Source: Oscillospiraceae bacterium (GTDB taxonomy: Bacteria; Bacillota; Clostridia; Oscillospirales; CAG-272). Taken from it: a DNA stretch of 64,000 nucleotides. Positions 8,233 to 16,361 of this stretch are shown piece by piece; position 1 is the first letter of the stretch, and each line of letters starts with the position of its first letter. The position numbers were made by a program, and so were the translations under genes. The stretch is taken from contig CP091718.1 of the NCBI GenBank assembly GCA_022009675.1, forward strand, positions 1,364,001 through 1,428,000, read 5' to 3'. Below the pieces are notes generated by a model. That model was not told the origin of the DNA. It ran no database searches and saw only the letters and a program-made list of their open reading frames with translations.

Positions 8233-8781
8233 ATGTATCAGGCTATTGGAATCGTTGAACTGAAGAGCATTGCAAAGGGTATCGAGGCAACGGATGCCGC
8301 CCTCAAGAGCGCCGGCGTCAAGCTGGTTTCCGCTCATCCGTCCTGCCCCGGCAAGTATGAGATCATTCTCACCGGCGGCATTGCCGATGTGGAAGCCGCG
8401 GTGGATCACGTCAAGGGACGCTTTGACAGCCGGCTGATTGATTCCTGCGTGATCGGACGCATTGATCCGCAGGTCGTCACCGGTATGTTCGGAACGCAGG
8501 AGGGCGCCAAGACCGGCAGTGTCGGTATCATTGAGACCTTCTCTGCCGCATCGCTGATCCGTGCGGCGGATATCGCCGTCAAGACCGCCAAGGTTGCCAT
8601 CTATGAACTGCGGCTGTCCCGCGGCATGGGCGGTAAGGGACTGGTCATCATTACGGGCGATGTCGGCGATGTGACCGCTTCGGTCGAGGCGGGTGCCGCC
8701 TATGCGAAGGAGCAGGGACTGTTCTGCAACTCCGCCGTTATCCCCGCACCGCACAAGGAGCTGTGGGAGCAGCTGTCGTAA
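8233..8781 (+). CDS. BMC-T trimeric shell protein (tandem BMC domains)
   Basis: 182 aa made of two BMC domains (residues ~3-90 and ~95-180), opening YQAIGIVELKSIAKGIEATD and, in the second, TGSVGIIETFSAASLIRAAD. Trimers of such proteins form pseudohexameric facet tiles. It resembles PduT in size, but I see no cysteine at the pore position that binds the Fe-S cluster in PduT, so a gated or plain BMC-T is likelier. The ATG follows AGAGGTCAGGTATT. A strong 8-bp hairpin follows before the glycyl radical enzyme. Confidence 0.9.
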   Translation: MYQAIGIVELKSIAKGIEATDAALKSAGVKLVSAHPSCPGKYEIILTGGIADVEAAVDHVKGRFDSRLIDSCVIGRIDPQVVTGMFGTQEGAKTGSVGIIETFSAASLIRAADIAVKTAKVAIYELRLSRGMGGKGLVIITGDVGDVTASVEAGAAYAKEQGLFCNSAVIPAPHKELWEQLS

Positions 8782-8788
8782 GTATCGG

Positions 8789-8811
8789 GCGGGCGCGATT
8801 CCTGCGCCCGC
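8789..8811 (+). other. Intercistronic hairpin upstream of the glycyl radical enzyme
   Basis: Perfect 8-bp repeat GCGGGCGC / GCGCCCGC with a 7-base loop immediately after the BMC-T stop, followed by only three T. Probably an mRNA stability or partial attenuation element. Confidence 0.5.
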
Positions 8812-8857
8812 TTTGACGACTGCGCACACTTAATTTTGGAAAGATGAGGTAACGATC

Positions 8858-11389
8858 ATGTCTGAACTACGCTTCTGTATTCAGAAAAGCCCCCGCATCC
8901 CGCAGCTGATCGCTGACCTGTATGAGAATATGCCGGTCATAGAGGCGGACCGTGCGGAGCTTATCACCGAGAGCTATCAGCAGACCGAGAGTCTGCCTGT
9001 CATCAAGCGCCGCTCTGCCGCTTTCCGGCACATTTTGGAGAACATCCCCATCGTTATCCGGCGGGGAGAGCTGATCGTCGGCTCCAACTCTGTGGCGCCG
9101 CGCGGCTGTCAGACCTATCCGGAGTATTCCTATGAGTGGCTGGAGAAGGAGTACGATACGGTCGCCACGCGCGAGGCAGACCCCTTCTATATCGCGCCCG
9201 ACACCGTGCGCCGCCTGCAGGCGGTGTACCCCTACTGGAAGGGCAGAACCACCAGTGACCTTGCCGCCGCCAATATGGATCCGGCGGTGCTGGATGTGTT
9301 CCTGAACCACGGCGTTTTCACGGTCGGCAACTACTTCTATAACGGTGTGGGTCACGTCAACGTCAATTACAGGCGCGTTATTGAGGAGGGACTGGATTCC
9401 ATCATCGGGCAGTGCCGGGAGGGACTTGCCGGGTTGGATCGCGGGCAGGGCGATTACATCTCCCGCCGCAACTTCCTTGAAGCTGTCATTGAAAGCTGTG
9501 AGGCGGTGGAGACGTATGCCCGCCGCTATTCCGACCTCGCCCTGCGCGAGGCGGCAGAGTGTACCGACTCGGTGCGCAAGGCAGAGCTGCTCAAGATTGC
9601 GGATGCCTGCGACCACGTCCCTGCCCATCCGGCGCGTGATTTCCACGAGGCGTGCCAGGCGTTCTGGTTTGTCCAGCAGCTGTTGCAGCTGGAGTCCAGC
9701 GGGCACTCCATTTCGCCCGGACGCTTCGATCAGTATATGTACCCCCTGTTCCGGCAGGGGATGGACGATGGCTCCCTGACGCTGGAAAAGGCGCAGGAAC
9801 TGCTGGATTGCATCTGGGTCAAGCTGAATGACCTGAATAAGGTGCGCGATGCTGCCTCCGCCGAGGGTTTTGCAGGCTACGGTCTGTTCCAGAACCTGAT
9901 TGTCGGCGGACAGGACGAGCAGGGCATGGATGTCACCAACGAGCTGTCCTATATGTGCCTGGAGGCTCAGCTGCACGTGCGGCTGCCCCAGCCGTCGCTG
10001 TCTATCCGTGTATGGAATCTGACGCCGCACGCCCTGCTGATCAAGGCGGCATCGGTCACCCGCGAGGGTCTGGGTGTTCCCGCTTTCTACAACGACGAGG
10101 TTATCATTCCGTCCATGATGTCCCGCGGCTACACGCTGGAGGACGCACGGAATTACTGCATCATCGGTTGCGTGGAGCCGCAGGCGTGTGCAAAGACAGA
10201 CGGCTGGCATGATGCCGCCTTCTTCAACATGCTGCGCCCCCTGGAGCTGGTTTTCTCCAACGGCGTGGATAAGGGCGAGCAGATCGGTCCCCGCACCGGC
10301 GACGTTCTGAAAATGACTTCCTTTGAGGAATTCTATAAGGCATACACCACGCAGGAGTCTGCGCTCATCGAGATGATGGTGCAGGCGGACAATGCGGTGG
10401 ATGTGGCGCACGCGGTGCGTTGCCCGCTGCCCTTTGAGTCCTGCCTGATCGACGACTGCATCAGTCGCGGTAAGAGCGTGCAGGAGGGCGGCGCGCACTA
10501 CAACTTCACCGGACCGCAGGGCTTCGGTATCGCCAATGTGGCGGACTCGCTGGCTGTCGTGCGGGAGCTGGTCTTTGAGAAGAAGCTGGTCTCCATGGCA
10601 GAGCTGAAGCAGGCGCTGGCGGATAACTTCGGCAAGGGATATACCCCCAAGAAGGCAGGCGAGCTGACGGCAGCCGCCGCCACGCAGATGGACAAGCAGG
10701 GCGTGGATGTCAACGAGGACATTATCCGGCGCCTGTACAACGGGTTCCGAACCAACAGTGCGGTGTCCGCCGAAAAGAAGGCACGCTACGAGGAGATCCT
10801 CAAGCTGATCGAGGGTGTGCCGAAGTACGGCAATGACCTGCCGGAGGTGGATATGTTCGCCCGGGAGATCGGACAGACCTATACCAAGCCTTTGCTGGCG
10901 CACACCAATCCGCGCGGCGGTATGTTCCATGCCGGGCTGTACCCGGTGTCCGCCAACGTGCCGCTGGGCTATGACACCGGCGCCTCGCCGGACGGCAGAC
11001 TGGCAAATACGCCGATCGCCGACGGAGTCGGTCCTATGGCGGGACGCGACACGCACGGTCCCACAGCGACCGCCAACTCGGTGTCGCGCCTTGATTTGGG
11101 CGATGCCTCCAACGGCACCCTGCTGAATCAGAAATTCCATCCCTCCGCACTTGCCGGCGAGGCGGGACTGGAGAAATTTGTCGCCTACCTGCGCGGCTTC
11201 TTTGACCGCAAGGGTATGCACGTGCAGTACAATGTCGTCTCCCGCGAGACTCTGCTGGACGCGCAGGCGCATCCCGAAAACTATAAGACGCTGGTCGTGC
11301 GGGTCGCGGGGTATTCCGCCCTGTTCACCACGCTGTCCCGTTCGCTGCAGGACGATATCATCAACCGTACCGAGCAGGCGGGACTGTAA
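8858..11389 (+). CDS. Glycyl radical enzyme, B12-independent 1,2-propanediol dehydratase type
   Basis: 843 aa pyruvate-formate-lyase-fold enzyme. The active-site cysteine is C438, within IIGCVEPQ, with general base E440. The CVEP form is characteristic of diol/glycerol dehydratases and choline lyase. The glycyl radical site is G818 in RVAGYSALF near the C-terminus. The reaction inferred from context is dehydration of 1,2-propanediol to propionaldehyde. No N-terminal extension of the choline-lyase kind is present, and I see no obvious encapsulation helix. It is preceded and followed by intercistronic hairpins. Glycerol dehydratase activity cannot be excluded, but the aldolase and PduL neighbours favour propanediol. 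Confidence 0.93.
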   Translation: MSELRFCIQKSPRIPQLIADLYENMPVIEADRAELITESYQQTESLPVIKRRSAAFRHILENIPIVIRRGELIVGSNSVAPRGCQTYPEYSYEWLEKEYDTVATREADPFYIAPDTVRRLQAVYPYWKGRTTSDLAAANMDPAVLDVFLNHGVFTVGNYFYNGVGHVNVNYRRVIEEGLDSIIGQCREGLAGLDRGQGDYISRRNFLEAVIESCEAVETYARRYSDLALREAAECTDSVRKAELLKIADACDHVPAHPARDFHEACQAFWFVQQLLQLESSGHSISPGRFDQYMYPLFRQGMDDGSLTLEKAQELLDCIWVKLNDLNKVRDAASAEGFAGYGLFQNLIVGGQDEQGMDVTNELSYMCLEAQLHVRLPQPSLSIRVWNLTPHALLIKAASVTREGLGVPAFYNDEVIIPSMMSRGYTLEDARNYCIIGCVEPQACAKTDGWHDAAFFNMLRPLELVFSNGVDKGEQIGPRTGDVLKMTSFEEFYKAYTTQESALIEMMVQADNAVDVAHAVRCPLPFESCLIDDCISRGKSVQEGGAHYNFTGPQGFGIANVADSLAVVRELVFEKKLVSMAELKQALADNFGKGYTPKKAGELTAAAATQMDKQGVDVNEDIIRRLYNGFRTNSAVSAEKKARYEEILKLIEGVPKYGNDLPEVDMFAREIGQTYTKPLLAHTNPRGGMFHAGLYPVSANVPLGYDTGASPDGRLANTPIADGVGPMAGRDTHGPTATANSVSRLDLGDASNGTLLNQKFHPSALAGEAGLEKFVAYLRGFFDRKGMHVQYNVVSRETLLDAQAHPENYKTLVVRVAGYSALFTTLSRSLQDDIINRTEQAGL

Positions 11390-11413
11390 CCGCAAAGGGG
11401 AAAGGGCTCCGGT

Positions 11414-11440
11414 CGGGAGTCTGCCGCAGGCAGACTCCCG
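11414..11440 (+). other. Perfect hairpin between glycyl radical enzyme and activase
   Basis: 12-bp perfect inverted repeat CGGGAGTCTGCC / GGCAGACTCCCG around GCA, 24 bases after the enzyme stop, with no T-tract. Likely sets different mRNA levels for the abundant enzyme and the catalytic activase. Confidence 0.65.
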
Positions 11441-11484
11441 GAGGGGCTTCCCGCAACTATTCCGGCTTATGAAGGAATTGGATC

Positions 11485-12281
11485 ATGATGGAAAACGTAT
11501 ACGACCAGACCGGTCGGATTTTTTTGATATACAGCGCTACTCCCTGCATGACGGTCCCGGTATCCGCACCATCGTTTTCTTCAAGGGATGTCATCTGCGC
11601 TGTCGCTGGTGCTGCAACCCGGAGTCGCAGGAGTACGGCATCCAGACCATGAACATGAACGGCACGACCAAAACGGTCGGGCGCGATGTGACGGTCCGGG
11701 AACTGATGAGCGACTTGGAAAAGGATCGCGTGTACTACGAGCGCTCCGGCGGCGGTATCACGCTGTCCGGCGGCGAATGTATGGCACAGCCGGATTTCGC
11801 CGAGGCACTCCTGATTGCGTGCCATCGGTACGGCTTGACGACTGCCATTGAAACGACGGCATTTGCCGATCGAGCCGTGGTGGAGCGCCTGATCCCGCAC
11901 GTGGACTATGTGCTGATGGATATCAAGCACATGGATCCCGACAAGCACCGGGCGTTTACGGGGCAATCCAACTAGCAGATACTGTCCAACGCCCGCTGGA
12001 TAGCGGAGCACGCCGCCAGCCTGACTATCCGCGTGCCGACCATTCCCACCTTCAACGCTACAGAGGAGGAGATCACTGCCATCGCCCGCTTTGCGGCATC
12101 CCTGCCCGGCGTGCGTGCGCTGCATCTGCTCCCCTACCACCGTCTGGGGCAGGATAAGTACGCCGGCATCGGACGCGAATACACCCTTGCGTCGCTGACG
12201 CCGCCGACAAACGAGCAGATGGCAGCGCTCAAAGCCGCCGCCGAGGCAGTTTCGCATCTGCACGTGCAGATCGGCGGCTGA
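11485..12281 (+). CDS. Glycyl radical enzyme activating enzyme (radical SAM), with an in-frame TAG and a 5' frameshift
   Basis: About 265 aa when repaired. It uses S-adenosylmethionine and a [4Fe-4S] cluster (CHLRCRWC, the CxxxCxxC motif) to place the radical on G818 of the upstream enzyme. The downstream GGGITLSGGE motif is also typical. No extra ferredoxin-type Cys insert is seen. Two interruptions exist. A T7 run at 11519-11525 shifts the frame within IFDIQRYSLHDGPGIR. A TAG at 11973-11975 falls in TGQSN-TAG-QILSNARWI, after which the same frame continues to TGA at 12281. The TAG sits at a variable hydrophilic position of the family, so GAG, CAG or AAG is the likely ancestral codon. Start is the ATG pair after GAAGGA. 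Confidence 0.85.
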
Positions 12282-12347
12282 ACAGACGGGGAACCGACGA
12301 AAAACAGAGCCGCCTGAATATGCGGCTTCCGACGGGAGGAATACTCT

Positions 12348-12716
12348 ATGCAGGATTTTGAACTCAAAGATAAGATGCGGATAGTCCAGGAGCTGGTGCC
12401 CGGTCGGCAGATTACGCTCCTGCATATCATCGCCAATCCGGATCCTATCCTGTATCAGAAACTGGGACTTGACCCCCGGCTGGATTACTCGCACTCCGCC
12501 ATCGGGGTGCTGACCGTCAGCCCTGCCGAGACGGCTGTCATCACGGCGGATATCTCCATGAAGACAGCCAACGTGGAGCTGGGCTTTGTGGACCGTTTTT
12601 CCGGTACGCTGATACTCACCGGACGTGTGGCGGAGGTGGAATCTGCCTTTCAGCATATCGCGGATTACTTCCGGGATAAGCTGCACTTCACGGTCTGCGA
12701 GCTGACCCGCACCTGA
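12348..12716 (+). CDS. Circularly permuted BMC-H shell protein (PduU/EutS-like)
   Basis: 122 aa, close to PduU/EutS length. The N-terminal ~45 residues precede the BMC core (SAIGVLTVSPAETAVITADI), the permuted arrangement in which an N-terminal beta-barrel caps the hexamer pore. It lies 66 bp after the activase and 17 bp before the EutP-like GTPase. That gene pair is also seen in pdu and eut operons, where PduU and PduV interact. Start ATG after ACGGGAGGAATACTCT. Confidence 0.9.
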   Translation: MQDFELKDKMRIVQELVPGRQITLLHIIANPDPILYQKLGLDPRLDYSHSAIGVLTVSPAETAVITADISMKTANVELGFVDRFSGTLILTGRVAEVESAFQHIADYFRDKLHFTVCELTRT

Positions 12717-12733
12717 CAGGAAGGCTGCCCGGC

Positions 12734-13246
12734 ATGAAGAAGCTGATTCTCATGGGGCGCGTGGCGGCTGGCAAGACTACCCTGACGCAGGCACTCAAGG
12801 GCGAGCAGCTGCACTACTGCAAGACCCAGTATATCAATTACTACGACACCATCATTGACACCCCCGGTGAGTATACCGAGGTTCATGCGCTGGGGGCGGC
12901 GCTTGCCGTCTACTCCTATGAGGCGGACGTGGTCGGCATCGTCATCAGTGCGAACGAGCCGTTCTGCGTTTTTCCTCCCGGCTGTGCCGCCATGGTCAAC
13001 CGGGACGTGATCGGCATTGTCACAGGAATCGACAAGCCGGATGCCAACGTGCCGCAGGCAACCCGCTGGCTGGAGCTGTGCGGGTGCCACCGGATATTCT
13101 ACATCAGCTCCTACACCGGTCAGGGGCTGTCGGACATCATGGATTACCTCCGGGAGCCGGGAGACGCGCCGGCACAGCTGCAGACGGCATCCCCGGAGGA
13201 CAGTGCATCCCGTAATACACCGAAAGGACAGGAACGCCATGCGTGA
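12734..13246 (+). CDS. EutP/PduV-like P-loop GTPase
   Basis: 170 aa. Walker A at the N-terminus (GRVAAGKTT) followed by DTPGEY as switch II/G3 and a base-recognition segment GIDKPDA. The family is small Ras-like GTPases found in pdu and eut operons. PduV binds the outside of the shell and has been linked to compartment movement; EutP has been reported to have kinase activity. It overlaps the start of the ParA gene by 8 bp, so translation of the GTPase and the ATPase is probably coupled. That supports a joint role in compartment localisation (inference). Confidence 0.87.
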   Translation: MKKLILMGRVAAGKTTLTQALKGEQLHYCKTQYINYYDTIIDTPGEYTEVHALGAALAVYSYEADVVGIVISANEPFCVFPPGCAAMVNRDVIGIVTGIDKPDANVPQATRWLELCGCHRIFYISSYTGQGLSDIMDYLREPGDAPAQLQTASPEDSASRNTPKGQERHA

Positions 13247-14066
13247 CACGAGCAAGACCCCCGTACCAACCCCGACTACGGTTATCTGCTTCGCCAACAA
13301 TAAAGGCGGAAGCGGCAAGTCCACGACCTGTTGCAACATCGGCTACAGTCTGGCGTCTGAGGGAAAGCGAGTTCTGCTGATCGACGGCGATATGCAGATG
13401 AATCTCACGCTGTCCTTGTTTGACGACGAGACCTCTCTGGAGTTTGCCCGCGGCGGGAACAACCTGTATACCGCCGTCAGGGAACAGCGCGACCTGACGC
13501 CGTACATACGCCAGACCCCCTACGAGGGGCTGGATCTGATTCCGTCCTCCACGCTGATGAGCGGCATTGAATTCGACCTGTTCACCAAATGGCAGAGGGA
13601 ATTCATCCTCCGGCAGGGGCTGGAGAAAATCCGCAGCTCGGGTGAGTACGATTACATCCTGATTGATTCTCCCCCTACGTTGGGTTGCTGGGTCATGAAT
13701 ATTCTCTGCGCATCGGACTTTCTCATCGTGCCCGTGGAGGCGTCGCCGTGGGGGCTGTTCGGCCTTGCCAATATGTTTGAGTTCTGTGAGCAGGTCCGGA
13801 AAATATCCCCTTCGCTGACCATCCTCGGCGTTGCCGTGACCAAGGTCAACGAACGCAAGAACTACTTCCGGCAGACGGTCGATGTGCTGACCGACATGGA
13901 GGAGGAGCGCGGCATCCATCTGTTCCGCAACTACGTCCGGGTGGACAGCAGTGTGGAGCACGCGCAGGATGACAGCAAGCCCGTGATGGCGTACAAGCGC
14001 ACCAGCCGGGCGGCTCTTGAATATCTGGCGTTAGCCAAGGAGGTAATGGAATATGCCCATCGGTAA
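13239..14066 (+). CDS. ParA/MinD-type ATPase of the microcompartment operon (McdA-like)
   Basis: 275 aa. Deviant Walker A NNKGGSGKST at residues 20-29, Walker A' region IDGDMQMN, Walker B YILIDSPP. It has the dimerising, DNA-binding ParA architecture and a hydrophobic C-terminal helix (AALEYLALAKEVMEYAH). It overlaps the EutP-like gene upstream and the next small gene downstream. In carboxysomes the ParA-type McdA spaces compartments over the nucleoid together with McdB. The same arrangement here suggests a positioning role for the propanediol compartment. That function is inference from gene order and family; plasmid partition is unlikely because no ParB or centromere-like repeat is present. 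Confidence 0.85.
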   Translation: MRDTSKTPVPTPTTVICFANNKGGSGKSTTCCNIGYSLASEGKRVLLIDGDMQMNLTLSLFDDETSLEFARGGNNLYTAVREQRDLTPYIRQTPYEGLDLIPSSTLMSGIEFDLFTKWQREFILRQGLEKIRSSGEYDYILIDSPPTLGCWVMNILCASDFLIVPVEASPWGLFGLANMFEFCEQVRKISPSLTILGVAVTKVNERKNYFRQTVDVLTDMEEERGIHLFRNYVRVDSSVEHAQDDSKPVMAYKRTSRAALEYLALAKEVMEYAHR

Positions 14067-14467
14067 AGACAGTATCCGGAAGCGCGTTATCGGTTCGGAC
14101 TGCGCCGCCTGCGGCGAGTGTACGGACAAGGCGCCGCTGGCAGAGAAGACCACCGTGTCGGAGCGCGCTCCGCTGGCAGGCAAGGCACCCGCCGCCGGGA
14201 ATGCGCCCGCCGGGCAGGCGCCCGTCCGCCGTTCGCCCGGCAGACCGCGCAAAAACGCCTCAGACACAGACCGCCGCGTCCGGCTCGGTTGTACCGGCGC
14301 AGTCGGCTCCGGCGCCGGCTCAGAAGCCCGCGTCCGCGCCTGCCGTCACGGAATCCGTGCTGACCAATGTTTCCCCCGAGGTGGTGGAAAAGGTGACCGG
14401 ACACGCGGAAGGTGCGACCTCTGACCACGTGCAGATCACAGACAGAATGCCGGATTACCTGCTGTGA
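14053..14467 (+). CDS. Small disordered basic protein paired with ParA (candidate McdB-like adaptor)
   Basis: About 137 aa after correcting one base in an A5 run at 14251-14255; both halves otherwise read cleanly. Layout: basic N-terminus MPIGKDSIRKRV, an Ala/Pro/Lys-rich low-complexity middle with an AT-hook-like GRPRK, then a helical tail (VSPEVVEKVTGH) and a C-terminal peptide ending DRMPDYLL. The ATG overlaps the parA stop by 14 bases after AAGGAGG. Low complexity, small size, charge and its place directly after a ParA gene match McdB-type adaptors that link the ATPase to the shell. Sequence similarity to known McdB cannot be assessed by eye. It is the last gene before the terminator. Confidence 0.7.
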
Positions 14468-16361
14468 ATCTCCGGCGGGAAAAAGGGTGTTAAAAAAACT
14501 CGTGCAGAGTTTTTTAACACCTTTTTGCGCTTCCATGCCGTTACCGTATCGGCAGCCAGCTTTGCAAAACTGCCGCCGTCCCAACCGGAGCCGGCGGACA
14601 TATAGTCCACCAATGTGAGCGTTTCGCCGCCCACCTGCAGGTGCGCGGTCAAAAGCCCCGGACGTTCCGGCAGCTCCACGCGCCAGTCCCCGATCCCGGC
14701 ATCCGGAACCGGCGCAAGCGGATCGGCACAATCGCGGCTGTCGCGCGCCAGCAGAATGGGACCGTAGGTAAAGGCAACGAATCCGTCACCCGCGCGGTCA
14801 CTGCCGTGCGGGGCGGCGTGCCGGATCGGGGAGTAGTCCAGCGAAATAATGAACTCATCCCCGTCGGACACGGTATCGGCTATGCGCAGGTAGGTGCCCG
14901 GCACGCCGGTCAGCATCCGTGTGGGATCGCCGCCCGGCAGGACGGCGAAATGCTCCGCATAGCCGGGTACGCGCAGATCCAGCGCAAGCGGCGTCCCGGC
15001 GGGCAGGTCGCCTGCTTCGATTGTCAGCCGGGCGTACCCGACGCGCGGAAACTCGGACTGCATGGACAGCACCACCTGCCCGCCCGGAACCGGAACGCGG
15101 GCGCATCCCGTCATGTACAGGTTGACGGCAACGCCGTCCGGCGTGCCCGCAAAGGCGATATCAGGTGCCAACGCCAGCCCGGTCGGACCGTTGGCGGTAC
15201 AGCAGGACAGGTCAAAGCCTTTGATGTTGAAGGAATAATTGACGCGCGGGTTCCGTGCTCCGTTGAAGCGCGGGAAGTATTCAAAGAAGGCGCCGTCCGG
15301 GCGGAGCGCACCGAAAATGGCGTTATACAGACTGACCTCCATGGCGTCCGCGTACCGGACTTCCCCCGTCAGCCGCAGGAGCTGGTGGCACAGCCGCATC
15401 CAGTACACCGTCACGCAGGTTTCCATCATCAAATCAATGGCAGGGTTGGTCTGCTCCAGACGGGTCCGATTCCACTGTTCCCCGGTTCCGGGACCGAGAT
15501 TGAAGGGCGCATCCGCCCCGCCGGAGCCGAGCAGTGTGATCTCCTCCTCCCTGACCTTGTCCCAGAACAGCCTGACCGTTTCCAGGTCGCGCGCATCACC
15601 CGTCGCCCGGTAATACTCGCACAGACCTTCAAAGCAGGACATCATCTCGTATGCCTTTGCGATACTCTCGCGCGGATTCCCGTTGTCCCCGATCCGGTAT
15701 GGCGATTTCCTGCCCGGATTGCTTCAAAAATATTCTCGCGCCCGCAGCAGCCGCTCCGGACGATGTGCGTAGCCAGCTCCAGCGCCGCCGGTTCCCCGGT
15801 CGCGTGGTATACCCGCATGACAGGTTCCAGGATGGAGGAGGATTCAATACCGCAGAATGCCCATCCCGTTTCGGTGATGGGTGTCCGGGGCGGGTCACCG
15901 ACCTGCGCATTGGTGTAGCGCACCAGCCGGACGCAGGCATCCAGCGCCGCCGCGGAGCCGGACAGCTCATAGTAGGAGAGCAACCCCATCAGTGCATACT
16001 TGCGCTCCCACAGGTCGGAGCCGTGCGTGCCCTGTGGCTGGAGTGCATCCGGAACGGTGGATAGACATCCGTCCGGTCGCTGAATGCCCATCATGTCGGC
16101 GGCAGAATCGTCCACGATGCGCCGCAGGTCAGCATCGCCGGTGTAGGCGCACAGCATGCACGCGGCACGCATCAGCTTGCCCCAGAACTCGCCGGTGGCG
16201 AACTGGTCGGCGGTGTTGCGGAAATAATCCGCCAACGCCCGCATATCAATCCTTTTGAGCGTGCCCTCGCACACAAGGCGGATCTTGCTGTCCGCCGGAC
16301 CGTCCAGCCGGACGCATCCTGCGCCGAGAGAAAACTGTCTGTCTGTGGAATGCCGGATCAT
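14455..16361 (-). CDS. GH127/DUF1680-like glycoside hydrolase (beta-L-arabinofuranosidase family), one frameshift
   Basis: About 635 aa after correction. The (alpha/alpha)6-barrel family hydrolyses beta-linked arabinofuranosides and related sugars. The metal-site residues are visible: the ETC pair (glutamate and cysteine of LMMETCVTVYW) and the double cysteine in LSCCTANG, matching the Glu/Cys and Cys-Cys ligands of GH127. The frame breaks near 15717-15724, where one A seems missing; both halves join there as FEA-NPGRKSPYR. The ATG overlaps the upstream radical SAM stop (ATGA) after AGGAGGAACAACC. The frame runs through the terminator hairpin before stopping at 14455, so the true C-terminus may end a little earlier. 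No signal peptide, so probably intracellular. Confidence 0.8.
14481..14526. terminator. Bidirectional terminator between the BMC operon and the convergent GH127 operon
   Basis: GGTGTT-A7-CTC (14486-14501) pairs with GAG-T6-AACACC (14507-14521). It is followed by T5 on the plus strand and preceded by A5 that gives a T-run on the minus strand. It lies 14 bases after the McdB-like stop and would end both transcripts. Confidence 0.9.

Noticed and set aside
8867..11395. 842-residue open frame on the minus strand across the glycyl radical enzyme
   Set aside because: It mirrors the plus-strand gene almost end to end, has no family motifs and a His/Arg/Gln-rich composition typical of antisense frames in GC-rich genes.
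12134..12436. Minus-strand ORF between the activase and PduU genes
   Set aside because: Lies inside two real plus-strand genes and has no motif; antisense shadow.
13239..14066. Plasmid or chromosomal partition locus
   Set aside because: No ParB-type HTH protein and no parS-like or iterated repeats; overlaps join it to the BMC operon.
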